In this document: piece after piece, positions 41,924 through 50,079 of the stretch
Layout: every line of letters begins with the position of its first letter
Position numbering within the stretch: the stretch's first letter is position 1
Assembly: GCF_965262965.1 (NCBI RefSeq)
Contig: NZ_OZ253573.1
Coordinates: 3,658,001 to 3,722,000, forward strand
DNA: 64,000 bases
Source: Poriferisodalis sp965262965
Lineage (GTDB): Bacteria; Actinomycetota; Acidimicrobiia; Acidimicrobiales; Poriferisodalaceae
Direction of reading: 5' to 3'
Notes under the pieces: generated by a model
Told to the model about the DNA's origin: nothing
Seen by the model: the letters and a program-made list of their open reading frames with translations, nothing else
The model's database searches: none
Made by a program: the position numbers and the translations under genes

Positions 41924-44083
41924 TCAGGAAGCCTCCGGCTCGGCGGTCTCTTCGATGCCCGCATCGCCGGGTTCTTGCTCTTCGCCGTCAGCGGCATCTT
42001 CGGGGCCGGTGCCATCAGACGGCTCGCCCCCGCCCGCCTCATCGCCGTTCTCGCCCGCCTCATCGCCGTTCTCGCCTTCGGGGGAAGTCTCGTCAGCCAG
42101 CTCGGTCAGGTCCACTCCGATGCACGGGTCATCGGGATATCGCTCCAGTTCAGAATCTCGCTCGTCGGGCTGCTCGGCGCACTCCGGAGCCGGGCACTCG
42201 ACGATGGAGCCGTCCGCACGCTCGCTGTCGTGCTCGACAAGTTCGGATTCTTCGGCCTCCTGCGACGGTTCTGTCCCCGCCAGCAGCGGGTCGACGCACT
42301 GGCGCGGCACCGAGCGCGAACCGTCGCAATTGCGCCCTTGCTCTGGTCGGTAGCGGGCGGTGAAGGTGTCGATGTCTATGGAGCCGTCGGAGAACACGCG
42401 TGTGAGCTGCGTGCGGACCCGTCGGCAGAAGTCCGGCATCGTCTCGACTGGCTCGCCGATGGTGACCTCGACATTTCGCGTGGAGTAGATCTCGACCGTG
42501 ATGGATGTATTGGTGTAGGTCGGCCAGATGAGCACGCCATGCGGGGTCGGGTTCGTGAACCGCAAATCGGGCTTGGGATACGAGATCGTCGGGTCCAGCC
42601 CGAACGGGTAACGGCTGAGGTAGAGCGAGTGTGTCTGGTACTCGTCGATGGTCATCCCGGCGCGGATCAGCGAGTTGAAGATGGTGGTGGCGAACTGGGA
42701 GACGCCGCCGCCGATGTCGTCGACCAGCACGCCCTTGTCGATGAAGCCGCCTTCCACGAAGCCCTTCTCCTCGGTGCGCTTGCCCACATGACGATTGAGC
42801 GAGAGGCTCTCGCCGGGCTCAACGACGACACCGCGTACGAGGTCGGCGAAGAGGTGGATGTTCGACACTCGGCCTTGACAGCACGCATGGCGTGTCGTGA
42901 ACGTGGCCACAAGCTCGACCATGCCGAGCGACTCCAGGTATGCCTGCTCCTCGCGGCTCACCGCGGGACGCGACGGCGCAGCCACCGGCTCGGCGAGGCG
43001 TTGCCGCAGTGCTTCGGTCACCACCGTTGCGACGTCATCGCTGCAGCACGCCCGGCCGCCGTTGCTTGCGACAACTGTCGGGACTCCGTTGACGACCTCC
43101 ATGGCTGCTGTGACGAACGGTGACGACGCCGGAGCGAAGAGATCTTCGAAGTAGGGGCCGACTGCACGGTCGTCGAATGTGATTGCAGGAGGTGTCGCGT
43201 GCGCGTCCAGTGCCAGCCATCCGGCGATCGTGTCGAGGGTCAAGGTGTGGCTCTGGTCGGCGTAGAAGGCGGTCAGCGTGTGGCCGTACCTCGCTTGCGC
43301 CTCGTTGACGGCAACTTGCAGTTCGTCGGTGTAACTGAGCGGTTCGGTTTGGCTGAGGCGTGCGGTGATCTCGATGCGCGCCAGCGAACGGGAGATGCCC
43401 TCGAGCACCTCGTCGACGACGGCATCCGCGTCGAGGGCTCGTCCCGGCCCCCCCAAGTCGACCGCCAAGGTGTCGTTGACCACAACGACGGATGGGGGAG
43501 TGACTGTCACGCCGAGCTCGCTCGCGCTCGCGAGCACCGCGCGCGCCGCTGATCGGTCGACGCTGTAACGGCGCTCGGTGAATTGCGGATCGGCCGACAG
43601 AGGTTCCCATGACTCCGGTGATGTGTCGGTGGCGCGCCGCTCCTGGACTGCCGCGAAGGTGGCAGTGGTTTCGAGAGCGATCCCGAGGTCGGCGACGGTC
43701 AGGGTGGCTTCGCCGATTTCGGTGCGCAGGATGACCTGCGTCGCGGCCAGATCGGACCCAAGCGTGGCGATCCGAAGATGCAATGCATTCCGGCTGACCG
43801 CCGAATTCGATGCGGCCGACTGATTGTTCGGCGGCTGAGTGGTCTGCGTCGGTGCGGCACCGTCGATGCGAGCCGGTGCTTCGCTCGATGCCGGCGCGGC
43901 AGGCACCGGCTCGTCGGAAGAGTTCATGACTGCGAGCACGACGGTCGCAAGAACTGACGCAACGAGAATCGCCGCGGCAGTGATGAGCGACCAGCGGGGG
44001 GCCCAAGTCGGCCATTGCACGGGGGTTGAGCGTACGTGTCGGCCGGCGCATCGGCGTGGCAGGACAGATACCTGTTGCGCCAT
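41924..44083 (-). CDS. VanW-family membrane-anchored peptidoglycan-associated protein
   Basis: About 719 residues. One membrane segment (WSLITAAAILVASVLATVVLAV) near residue 40, then a Thr/Ser/Pro linker, two PG_binding_4-like modules (ELGVTVTPPSVVVVNDTLAV; LTLDTIAGWLALDAHATPPA) and the VanW domain (FNSLIRAGMTIDEYQTHSLYLSRYPFG, then PKPDLRFTNPTPHGVLIW). The last ~110 residues are extremely acidic (Glu/Asp/Gly), with a 21-bp in-frame repeat near 42040-42076. VanW-type proteins are extracytoplasmic, cell-wall-linked and of unknown reaction. ATG 44083 or GTG 44092 may be the start. Confidence 0.88.
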   Translation of the reverse strand: MAQQVSVLPRRCAGRHVRSTPVQWPTWAPRWSLITAAAILVASVLATVVLAVMNSSDEPVPAAPASSEAPARIDGAAPTQTTQPPNNQSAASNSAVSRNALHLRIATLGSDLAATQVILRTEIGEATLTVADLGIALETTATFAAVQERRATDTSPESWEPLSADPQFTERRYSVDRSAARAVLASASELGVTVTPPSVVVVNDTLAVDLGGPGRALDADAVVDEVLEGISRSLARIEITARLSQTEPLSYTDELQVAVNEAQARYGHTLTAFYADQSHTLTLDTIAGWLALDAHATPPAITFDDRAVGPYFEDLFAPASSPFVTAAMEVVNGVPTVVASNGGRACCSDDVATVVTEALRQRLAEPVAAPSRPAVSREEQAYLESLGMVELVATFTTRHACCQGRVSNIHLFADLVRGVVVEPGESLSLNRHVGKRTEEKGFVEGGFIDKGVLVDDIGGGVSQFATTIFNSLIRAGMTIDEYQTHSLYLSRYPFGLDPTISYPKPDLRFTNPTPHGVLIWPTYTNTSITVEIYSTRNVEVTIGEPVETMPDFCRRVRTQLTRVFSDGSIDIDTFTARYRPEQGRNCDGSRSVPRQCVDPLLAGTEPSQEAEESELVEHDSERADGSIVECPAPECAEQPDERDSELERYPDDPCIGVDLTELADETSPEGENGDEAGENGDEAGGGEPSDGTGPEDAADGEEQEPGDAGIEETAEPEAS
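42037..42078. repeat. 21-bp tandem repeat in the acidic VanW tail
   Basis: CTCATCGCCGTTCTCGCC plus a 3-base link occurs twice in tandem near 42037-42078, encoding ENGDEAG twice on the minus strand. It is in frame and could vary in number without a frameshift. Confidence 0.7.
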
Positions 44084-44232
44084 CGGGGCCACGGAGCGAT
44101 TTCGGCGCCGCTAGTGCACGGCCGCCAGCTGTCGTGCGATACTCCGGGGCCGTCGGCACCGCACCGAAGTGCCGCAGCTACGGCGCCATCGGGGCGGCCG
44201 CAGCCGATTGACGGGAAGGGATCTAGGACGCC

Positions 44233-45150
44233 ATGAGCAAGCTGTGCGAAGGTCGAGTTGTCATCGTCACGGGAGGTGCCCGGGGGATCGGGCGTGAGCA
44301 TTGCCTGATGCTGGCCGAGCATGGGGCAAAGGTGGTCTGCAACGACCTCGGCGGAGCTCGCGATGGAACGGGTTCTGACGCTGGCCCTGCCGACGAGGTA
44401 GTGGCCGAGATCGCGGCGATGGGCGGGGAGGCGATTGCCAACGGCGACGACGTCTCGGACTGGGAAGGAGCGCAGCGGCTCGTCAACCAGGCCATCGAAA
44501 CGTTCGGCGATCTCCACGGTGTCGTGAACAACGCCGGAATCCTGCGCGATCGGATGCTGGTGAACATGACCGAGGCAGAGTGGGATGCGGTCATCAAGGT
44601 CCACCTCAAGGGAACCTTCGCGCCGGCTCGCTGGGCCAGTGCCTACTGGCGCGAGAAGGTCAAGCAAGGCGAACAGGTCAACGCCTCCATCGTCAACACG
44701 ACCTCGGTTTCGGGCATCTACGGGAACCCGGGTCAGACCAACTACGGGGCTGCCAAGATGGGCATCGCCGCCTTCACGATCATTGCGGCGCGTGAGCTGG
44801 GGCGGTACGGCATCCGTGTCAATGCGGTGGCACCCGGCGCGCTGACTCGCATGACCGAGGATCTGGGCATGGGCGAGGCAACCGAAGAGCAGCAGGCGAT
44901 GATGCACCCGAGGTTCGTCGCACCCATCGTGACGTGGCTCTGCTCCGAAGAGGCGGCCGGCGTGTCAGGTCGAGTCTTCGAAGCCTCCGGGCACATGCTC
45001 GCTGTGGCCAACGGCTGGCATCGGGGACCGAGCATCGACGCCGTCGACGACCCGACCCGCATCGGCGAGGCGGCGCGCCAACTGGTGCGAGATGCACAGC
45101 TCAACAGCGGCATGGACGGCCGTCCGTCCGACGGCGGCGTGGCTGACTGA
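44233..45150 (+). CDS. SDR family 3-hydroxyacyl-CoA dehydrogenase-like protein
   Basis: A 305-residue SDR of the peroxisomal multifunctional enzyme 2 (MFE-2) dehydrogenase type. VVIVTGGARGIGREHCLML, then CNDLGGARDGTGSDAGPADEVV (the long insert is typical of MFE-2), NNAGILRDRMLVNM, catalytic Ser/Tyr/Lys in TTSVSGIYGNPGQTNYGAAK and IRVNAVAPGALTRMT. NAD is favoured by the Asp after beta-2. The start ATG follows GGGAAGGGATC. It precedes a MaoC hydratase by 78 bp, together forming the split MFE-2 pair. Confidence 0.93.
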   Translation: MSKLCEGRVVIVTGGARGIGREHCLMLAEHGAKVVCNDLGGARDGTGSDAGPADEVVAEIAAMGGEAIANGDDVSDWEGAQRLVNQAIETFGDLHGVVNNAGILRDRMLVNMTEAEWDAVIKVHLKGTFAPARWASAYWREKVKQGEQVNASIVNTTSVSGIYGNPGQTNYGAAKMGIAAFTIIAARELGRYGIRVNAVAPGALTRMTEDLGMGEATEEQQAMMHPRFVAPIVTWLCSEEAAGVSGRVFEASGHMLAVANGWHRGPSIDAVDDPTRIGEAARQLVRDAQLNSGMDGRPSDGGVAD

Positions 45151-45228
45151 GCCGACTCGGCCAACAAGAATCATCACCAAAGATCAACCGAGATCACACC
45201 AAGATCCCAGCGCAGGAGGAGATCGAAC

Positions 45229-46110
45229 ATGGGAATCAATCCGGATGCGGTCGGAGCGACCGGCAAACCGACCACTCGGTCGTGGACATTCCGCGACTCA
45301 CTGCTGTACGCGGTGGGCATCGGCGCGGGAGCGGAGGATCCCTTCGCCTCGGAGCTCGAGTTCACCACCCACAATTCGAAGGAGATTGAGCACCGGGCCT
45401 TCCCGACGCAGGGCGTCGTGATCGGCTTCGGGGCCGGTGGTGCCATGGCCCATGCCGGCGATCTCGACTGGGGCAAGCTGCTGCACGGCAGCCAGGGCAT
45501 CACCGTGCACCGGCCGATCCCCACCGAGGGCAGCGTCGAGATCACCGACCGCATTGCCGGGATGTGGGACAAGGGCGAAGGCCGCAATGCGATCATCGAC
45601 ACCGAGGCCGCCGCGGTCGACACCGACAGCGGCGACGTGCTTTTTGAGTTGCGCAGCTCGGTGGTCATCCGCGGTTCGGGCGGCTTCGGCGGCGGAGCGG
45701 GAAGCACCGGTGTCATGGTCACTGCACCCGACACCGATCCCGACTACGAGGTCGTGTATCAGACCCGTTCGGATCAGGCGCTCACCTACCGCCTGAGCGG
45801 TGACTACAACCCGCTGCACAGCGATCCGTGGTTCGCCACAGAGCTCGCTGGCTTCCCCAAGCCGATCCTGCACGGGCTGTGCACCTACGGCTTCACCGGC
45901 CGCGCGTTGCTGCACACTCTCTGCGAGGGTGATCCGGCGCGGTTCCACTCGATGGACTCGCGGTTCTCCTCGCCGGTCTTCCCGGGCGACGAGCTCACGA
46001 TCCGCGTGTGGGACGACGGTGACGGGCGGGCCATCTACCGCACGATCGCGCAGCGGGGCACCGACGAAGAGCGCGTCGTCATCGACAACGGCCTGTGCAT
46101 CTACAACTAG
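45229..46110 (+). CDS. MaoC-type enoyl-CoA hydratase 2
   Basis: A 293-residue double-hotdog hydratase-2 (N- and C-terminal halves fused, as in MFE-2). Hydratase-2 motif YRLSGDYNPLHSDPWFA with catalytic Asp/His is in the C-terminal half, followed by PKPILHGLCTYGFTGRALLH. The N-terminal half has the substrate tunnel strands but lacks the motif, as expected. Good ribosome site AGGAGGAG. It would convert trans-2-enoyl-CoA to (R)-3-hydroxyacyl-CoA for the adjacent SDR. Confidence 0.93.
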   Translation: MGINPDAVGATGKPTTRSWTFRDSLLYAVGIGAGAEDPFASELEFTTHNSKEIEHRAFPTQGVVIGFGAGGAMAHAGDLDWGKLLHGSQGITVHRPIPTEGSVEITDRIAGMWDKGEGRNAIIDTEAAAVDTDSGDVLFELRSSVVIRGSGGFGGGAGSTGVMVTAPDTDPDYEVVYQTRSDQALTYRLSGDYNPLHSDPWFATELAGFPKPILHGLCTYGFTGRALLHTLCEGDPARFHSMDSRFSSPVFPGDELTIRVWDDGDGRAIYRTIAQRGTDEERVVIDNGLCIYN

Positions 46111-46127
46111 CGGTCTGACACCTCTGG

Positions 46128-46142
46128 GGGCCTCGGTAGGCC
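46128..46142. terminator. small hairpin between convergent genes
   Basis: GGCCT-CGGT-AGGCC (46129-46142) is a 5-bp stem with a tetraloop between the convergent MaoC hydratase and nucS genes; short, no T-tract, so tentative. Confidence 0.35.
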
Positions 46143-46172
46143 AGGGGCCGCCAGGGCCTCCGCGACGACAGC

Positions 46173-46832
46173 TCAGAACAGCTTCAGGGCGTCGCTCGTG
46201 ATGCTGCGCAGCTCGTCGTAGTCGAGCACGACGCAGCGGATGCCGCGATCGGCCGCGAGCACCCGGGCCTGGGGCTTGATCTCCTGTGCGGCGAAGACGC
46301 CGTTCACGGGTGTCAAGCGAGCATCCCGATTCAGGTATTCGAGGTACCGGCAAAGTTGCTCCACGCCGTCAATCTCGCCGCGGCGCTTGATCTCGACCGC
46401 CACCGTGGCGCCGTGCGCATCCCGGCACAGCAGGTCGACCGGACCGATGTCGGTGGGGTACTCGCGTCGCACCAGGACCGTGCCGTCAGCGAGCGCCTCG
46501 GGATGCGCAGCCACGAGCTCCTGCAGATGGGCCTCAACGCCGTCCTTGTCGAGCCCGGGATCCGAGCCGAGCTCATGTGTCGTATCGCTGTAGACCTCAA
46601 CGAGGACGATCTCCAAGCGCTCGCCCTTGTCATTGGTGACGCGCCAGCGGTCGGGCTCGCACACCAGCCGGTTAGGAGCGTTCATCCAGTTGAGAGGCTT
46701 GAAGGCGCCCCCGTCGGCGTGGATCGCCACGCAGCCGTCGGCCTTGACCATGATGAGCCGAATGGCTTCGGGCAGGTGCGCGTCGAGCCGGCCCGAGTAC
46801 TCGACCGTGCAGCGCGCGATGAGAAGGCGCAC
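46173..46832 (-). CDS. nucS: mismatch-specific endonuclease NucS/EndoMS
   Basis: A 219-residue NucS. The N-terminal DNA-binding domain (LLIARCTVEYSGRL, VKADGCVAIHADGGAFKPLNWM) is followed by the nuclease core: PTDIGPVDLLCRDA and VAVEIKRRGEIDG carry the catalytic Asp and Glu-x-Lys. The C-terminus ends ALKLF, a sliding-clamp-binding-like tail. It replaces MutS/MutL mismatch repair in most actinobacteria and supports the taxonomic reading. It begins at GTG 46832, 4 bp after the MBL-fold stop. Confidence 0.95.
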   Translation of the reverse strand: MRLLIARCTVEYSGRLDAHLPEAIRLIMVKADGCVAIHADGGAFKPLNWMNAPNRLVCEPDRWRVTNDKGERLEIVLVEVYSDTTHELGSDPGLDKDGVEAHLQELVAAHPEALADGTVLVRREYPTDIGPVDLLCRDAHGATVAVEIKRRGEIDGVEQLCRYLEYLNRDARLTPVNGVFAAQEIKPQARVLAADRGIRCVVLDYDELRSITSDALKLF

Positions 46833-46836
46833 TGGG

Positions 46837-47844
46837 TCAGGCGGCCTCAGTCAGCTCGTAGACAGAAGTGAGCTTGGGCTGGCCATGATCGTCGAGCACA
46901 CGTGCGCGACCGCTCTCGACGAGATGCAGCATGTGCGCGTAGACGGAATTGGCTGCCGGGTACCACAACCGCTTGTCGTATCCCTCGTACATCTCGGGCA
47001 CGAAGTCCGCGATCTGGCAAGGGCCCGAACGCAGGTATTCGATGATCCTTCGCTCGCGTTCGGTGCGATGTGCGATGAACGAGCGCACGTACGCCGCGGG
47101 TTCCGGAATCGGCGGCCCATGTGTCGGCCAGTACGTCTCGTGGTCGAACTCGAGCAGCTTTCCCAGCGAGGCCATGTAGTCCTGCATCGAGCCGTCGGGC
47201 GGCCCGACGACGCTGGTGGCCCACCCCATGACGTGGTCGCCCGAGAACAACGACTTTTCCTCGACCAGCTCGTAGCAGAGGTGATTGGAGCAATGCCCCG
47301 GGGTGTGCACTGCACGCAGCGTCCAGCCGTCACCTGACACGATGTCACCGTCGACGAGGGCCACGTCCGGGACGAAGTCGGTGTCGGCGCCTTCCCGCTT
47401 GAGCTCGTCGGGCAGGGCGTCGTATTCCGCCCGGTACTTCTGCTGTTCGGCCGCGCTGATGTACGCGGAGAAGTTGACCTTGTCGTCGGGGTCGTCGGGC
47501 CCGACAGCGCCGTGGGGCCCGAAGCCGTAGCTCAGTGCCCCCGTGGCCGCCGTCAGGTCCTTCGTCAGCGGCGAGTGATCACTGTGGGTGTGCGTTACGA
47601 GGACAGCGCCGACCGTTTCGTCGGGACCGATCGCCGAGAGCAGGTCGTCGAGGTGACTCGGCAGCGGCGGACCAGCGTCGATGACGGCCACTTCGCCGTG
47701 ACCGACGATGTAGGTACCCGTGCCTCGGTAGGTGAACGGTGTCGGGTTCGCACAGATCACGCGCCGGATGAGCGGCGTCACTTCGATGGACGCGCCGTAA
47801 TCGAACTCTCCGAGGTCCCGGTAGTGCTGGATGGTCACCGACAT
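46837..47844 (-). CDS. MBL-fold metallo-hydrolase
   Basis: A 335-residue metallo-beta-lactamase-fold protein. The metal site is VLVTHTHSDHSPLTK; further ligands are in HTPGHCSNHLCYEL (His), LFSGDHVMGW (Asp) and the terminal THGPPIPEP (His). A C-terminal winged-helix-like domain (IIEYLRSGPCQIADFVPEMY) is typical of the LACTB2-like or hydroxyacylglutathione hydrolase-like group, some of which cut single-stranded RNA. ATG 47844 was chosen. Its direct link to nucS does not settle nucleic acid versus thioester substrates. Confidence 0.9.
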   Translation of the reverse strand: MSVTIQHYRDLGEFDYGASIEVTPLIRRVICANPTPFTYRGTGTYIVGHGEVAVIDAGPPLPSHLDDLLSAIGPDETVGAVLVTHTHSDHSPLTKDLTAATGALSYGFGPHGAVGPDDPDDKVNFSAYISAAEQQKYRAEYDALPDELKREGADTDFVPDVALVDGDIVSGDGWTLRAVHTPGHCSNHLCYELVEEKSLFSGDHVMGWATSVVGPPDGSMQDYMASLGKLLEFDHETYWPTHGPPIPEPAAYVRSFIAHRTERERRIIEYLRSGPCQIADFVPEMYEGYDKRLWYPAANSVYAHMLHLVESGRARVLDDHGQPKLTSVYELTEAA

Positions 47845-48020
47845 CGGGCGATTCCTTCCGAGTCGCGGACTTGATCGCAATGCGGTGAGGCGCAGCGCGG
47901 ATAGGTAAGGGTATGCGCGCGAGACTGATTCGGGCCGGGGAATCTTGATCCACCGAAGACCGGTTCGCACACGAGCCGGTCCCAACGAGGGCATGGGGGC
48001 GTAGCATCTCAGCACGGCTT

Positions 48021-48060
48021 GGCCGGGCAGCCACCACGAGGGGGAGGCGGCTGCCCGGCC
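48021..48060. promoter_or_regulatory. 12-bp perfect inverted repeat, strong hairpin
   Basis: GGCCGGGCAGCC (48021-48032) pairs perfectly with GGCTGCCCGGCC (48049-48060) around a 16-base loop. It lies in the 5' regions of both divergent genes, so a simple terminator is unlikely; it may be an mRNA leader structure or a protein-binding site. Confidence 0.55.
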
Positions 48061-48212
48061 CGCTCCGTTCTGCGGGCCCAAGCGGCGTGCGAGCGAAGCA
48101 ATTGACCGCAGGACTCACGCGGCTTCACCGTGCAGGCCGCGTCGTGTCCGTGCTGTGGGGCAAGCGAGTGGTTGGCCGGGACTCGGCGGCGCGCGAGGCT
48201 GTTCCGCGCGTT

Positions 48213-48227
48213 ACTCGAGACTCGAGT
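48213..48227. promoter_or_regulatory. 15-bp palindrome 18 bases before the PEP-mobile gene
   Basis: ACTCGAGACTCGAGT is a perfect 7+1+7 palindrome directly upstream of the start region of the gene at 48246. It is a candidate operator. Confidence 0.4.
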
Positions 48228-48245
48228 TCGCGCATGGGAGGGCAG

Positions 48246-50042
48246 ATGCCGGGACAATCGACAGCGCACAGCGGCTACTTCGTCAGCACCAAGCCGTCGG
48301 ATCGCTTCCCGTTGTGGACACGCGCCAATGTCGGTGAGGTCTTTCCTGACCCCGTGAAGATGAGCACGTTCGATTTTGCGTTTCAGAACGACGATGGCAT
48401 TCGCATGTCGGAGTTGGCGTTCCGGGACGCCTATGTGGCCATCGGAGCGTTCACCCACGACGAGTTTGACCCTGATGAGTGCGTGTTCTTGGGCGTGTTC
48501 GGCGGGTACACGTACCTGAACGCCGCAGTTGGGCGCATCTTCGGGGTTCGCGCACCCGAGATCGATGTAGAAACCGTCGACCGCAATTTCTTCGGCGAGC
48601 AGCCGGGCATACCGCCCTACGAGTCGCATCCCGACGACGAGAATTCCGAGGCATCCCAGCGCATCGCCGAGACGTTCCTCTACCTGTTCACCGCGCCGGC
48701 GCTGCCTGACGTCTTCGACGACGAGCAGCAGCTTGCGCAGATGCGCGCGAGCCGGGCCGACTTCGAACAGATGGGCGACCATGAGATCGCGGAATGGATC
48801 ATGGAGCACCTCGAACGCGGATTCACCGGAGGCACGGGTTTTCGCGAGCTGTTCGCAACCCATTTGCGGGTGTCATTCTTGGCGGCAGTCCCCTTGGGAG
48901 TGCTCGAGCAGGTCTGCACTGCGGTAGGTCGGCCCGAAGACACGCTCAAGCTGGTGGCCGGCTACGGGGATGTCGCGTCCGCTGCGCCGTCGGATGCGAT
49001 GTGGCGACTCGGCCGCCAGGTTGCGGCATCGAGCGAGTTGACAGCGCTGTTCAATGACGGCCCCGTCGGCCTGTCGGCGCGATTGGGTGCAGCCGCCGAT
49101 GCGTCGGGAAGCGACGCGGCAGCGTTCAGTGAGGCCTTCGAGCAGTTTGTGTACGACTTCGGCTCGCGTGGACCCAATGAGTGGGAGATCAGCTGCCCGA
49201 CGTGGGAAACGGATCCGGACATCGCACTCGCGGCCATCGACCGCATGCGCCTCGCGCCGCCCGACGCAGATCCCGAGCAGCGACGCGCCGGACTCACCTC
49301 ACAGCGCGAGGCATTGAGCTCAGCGATGTCGCAAGCGCTGGCTGGCAACCCGGAGGCGCAGATGCAGTTCGAGCTGGCACAGGGCGCTGCCGCGGTGTAC
49401 CTGCCTGGCCGTGAGCGCACGAAGACCAACTGCGTCCGTTTCGTCAATGAGACACGCGTGGCTTCGCGAGTGCTGGGCCGGCGCCTCATCGATCGCGGCG
49501 CCATCTCGCAGATGACCGACACTTCGATGCTGCGGTTCAGCGAATTGCACGAGCTGATCGACGACCCGACCGGATGGTCCGAGGTCATCGCCGAGCGGCA
49601 GGCGGTGTACGACGATGCAGTCTCGCGTCAGGAGCCATTCGTCATCGTCGGCGAAGCCCCGCCGATGCACGAATGGCCACGTCGCGATGAGATCGAGCTG
49701 GCGGCGCTCAGCGCCGGCGACACGCTCGGCGGATTGCCGGGCTGCCCTGGCATTGCACGCGGTCGCGCCCGGATCGTCCTCGACAGCACCGACCCCACCG
49801 CGCTCGAACCTGGCGACGTGCTGGTTGCGCCCCTCACCGATCCGTCGTGGACGCCGCTGTTCGTCGGTGCGTCAGCCGTCGTCGTCGACGTCGGCGCGGC
49901 GCTCAGTCACTCGATCATCGTGAGCCGTGAGCTGGGCCTTCCCTGCGTGGTCTCTGCCACAGGGGCAACGGGTCGGATTCCCGACGGGGCGCTCATCGAG
50001 GTGAACGGCGACACCGGCACGATCACTGTGCTCGAGGTGTGA
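48246..50042 (+). CDS. PEP-utilising enzyme mobile-domain protein without ATP-grasp domain
   Basis: A 598-residue protein starting at ATG 48246 (GGAGGGCAG just upstream; ATG 48234 possible). The C-terminal ~100 residues are the swivelling phospho-His domain of PEP synthase/rifampicin phosphotransferase: GCPGIARGRARIVLD, GDVLVAPLTDPSWTPLF and GAALSHSIIVSRELGLPCVV with His555. The N-terminal ~480 residues are helical, matching the middle domain of rifampicin phosphotransferase-type proteins, but there is no ATP-grasp domain. The substrate is unknown; it needs a separate kinase partner, as in two-component phenylphosphate synthase. Confidence 0.8.
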   Translation: MPGQSTAHSGYFVSTKPSDRFPLWTRANVGEVFPDPVKMSTFDFAFQNDDGIRMSELAFRDAYVAIGAFTHDEFDPDECVFLGVFGGYTYLNAAVGRIFGVRAPEIDVETVDRNFFGEQPGIPPYESHPDDENSEASQRIAETFLYLFTAPALPDVFDDEQQLAQMRASRADFEQMGDHEIAEWIMEHLERGFTGGTGFRELFATHLRVSFLAAVPLGVLEQVCTAVGRPEDTLKLVAGYGDVASAAPSDAMWRLGRQVAASSELTALFNDGPVGLSARLGAAADASGSDAAAFSEAFEQFVYDFGSRGPNEWEISCPTWETDPDIALAAIDRMRLAPPDADPEQRRAGLTSQREALSSAMSQALAGNPEAQMQFELAQGAAAVYLPGRERTKTNCVRFVNETRVASRVLGRRLIDRGAISQMTDTSMLRFSELHELIDDPTGWSEVIAERQAVYDDAVSRQEPFVIVGEAPPMHEWPRRDEIELAALSAGDTLGGLPGCPGIARGRARIVLDSTDPTALEPGDVLVAPLTDPSWTPLFVGASAVVVDVGAALSHSIIVSRELGLPCVVSATGATGRIPDGALIEVNGDTGTITVLEV

Positions 50043-50057
50043 CGCGAGGTGCGTCAC
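50039..50057. terminator. hairpin overlapping the stop codon between convergent genes
   Basis: GTGACGC (50039-50045) and GCGTCAC (50051-50057) form a 7-bp perfect stem with a 5-base loop that includes the TGA of the upstream gene. It is between convergent genes and probably a terminator. Confidence 0.5.
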
Positions 50058-50079
50058 GTGCTTGAGGTGTCGCAGCGTC

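Larger units (their letters stand above)
47845..48245. other. 401-bp divergent intergenic region with two inverted repeats
   Basis: No convincing gene is seen between the divergent MBL-fold and PEP-mobile genes. It contains a 12-bp hairpin (48021-48060) and a 15-bp palindrome (48213-48227), listed separately, and a TAGCAT box at 48003-48008 that could be a promoter for the plus strand. Open frames crossing it lack ribosome sites and are Arg-rich. Confidence 0.5.

Noticed and set aside
46173..48245. Functional RNA-processing operon of nucS and the MBL-fold protein
   Set aside because: Adjacency alone is weak; the MBL family is broad and no RNA-specific motif is evident.
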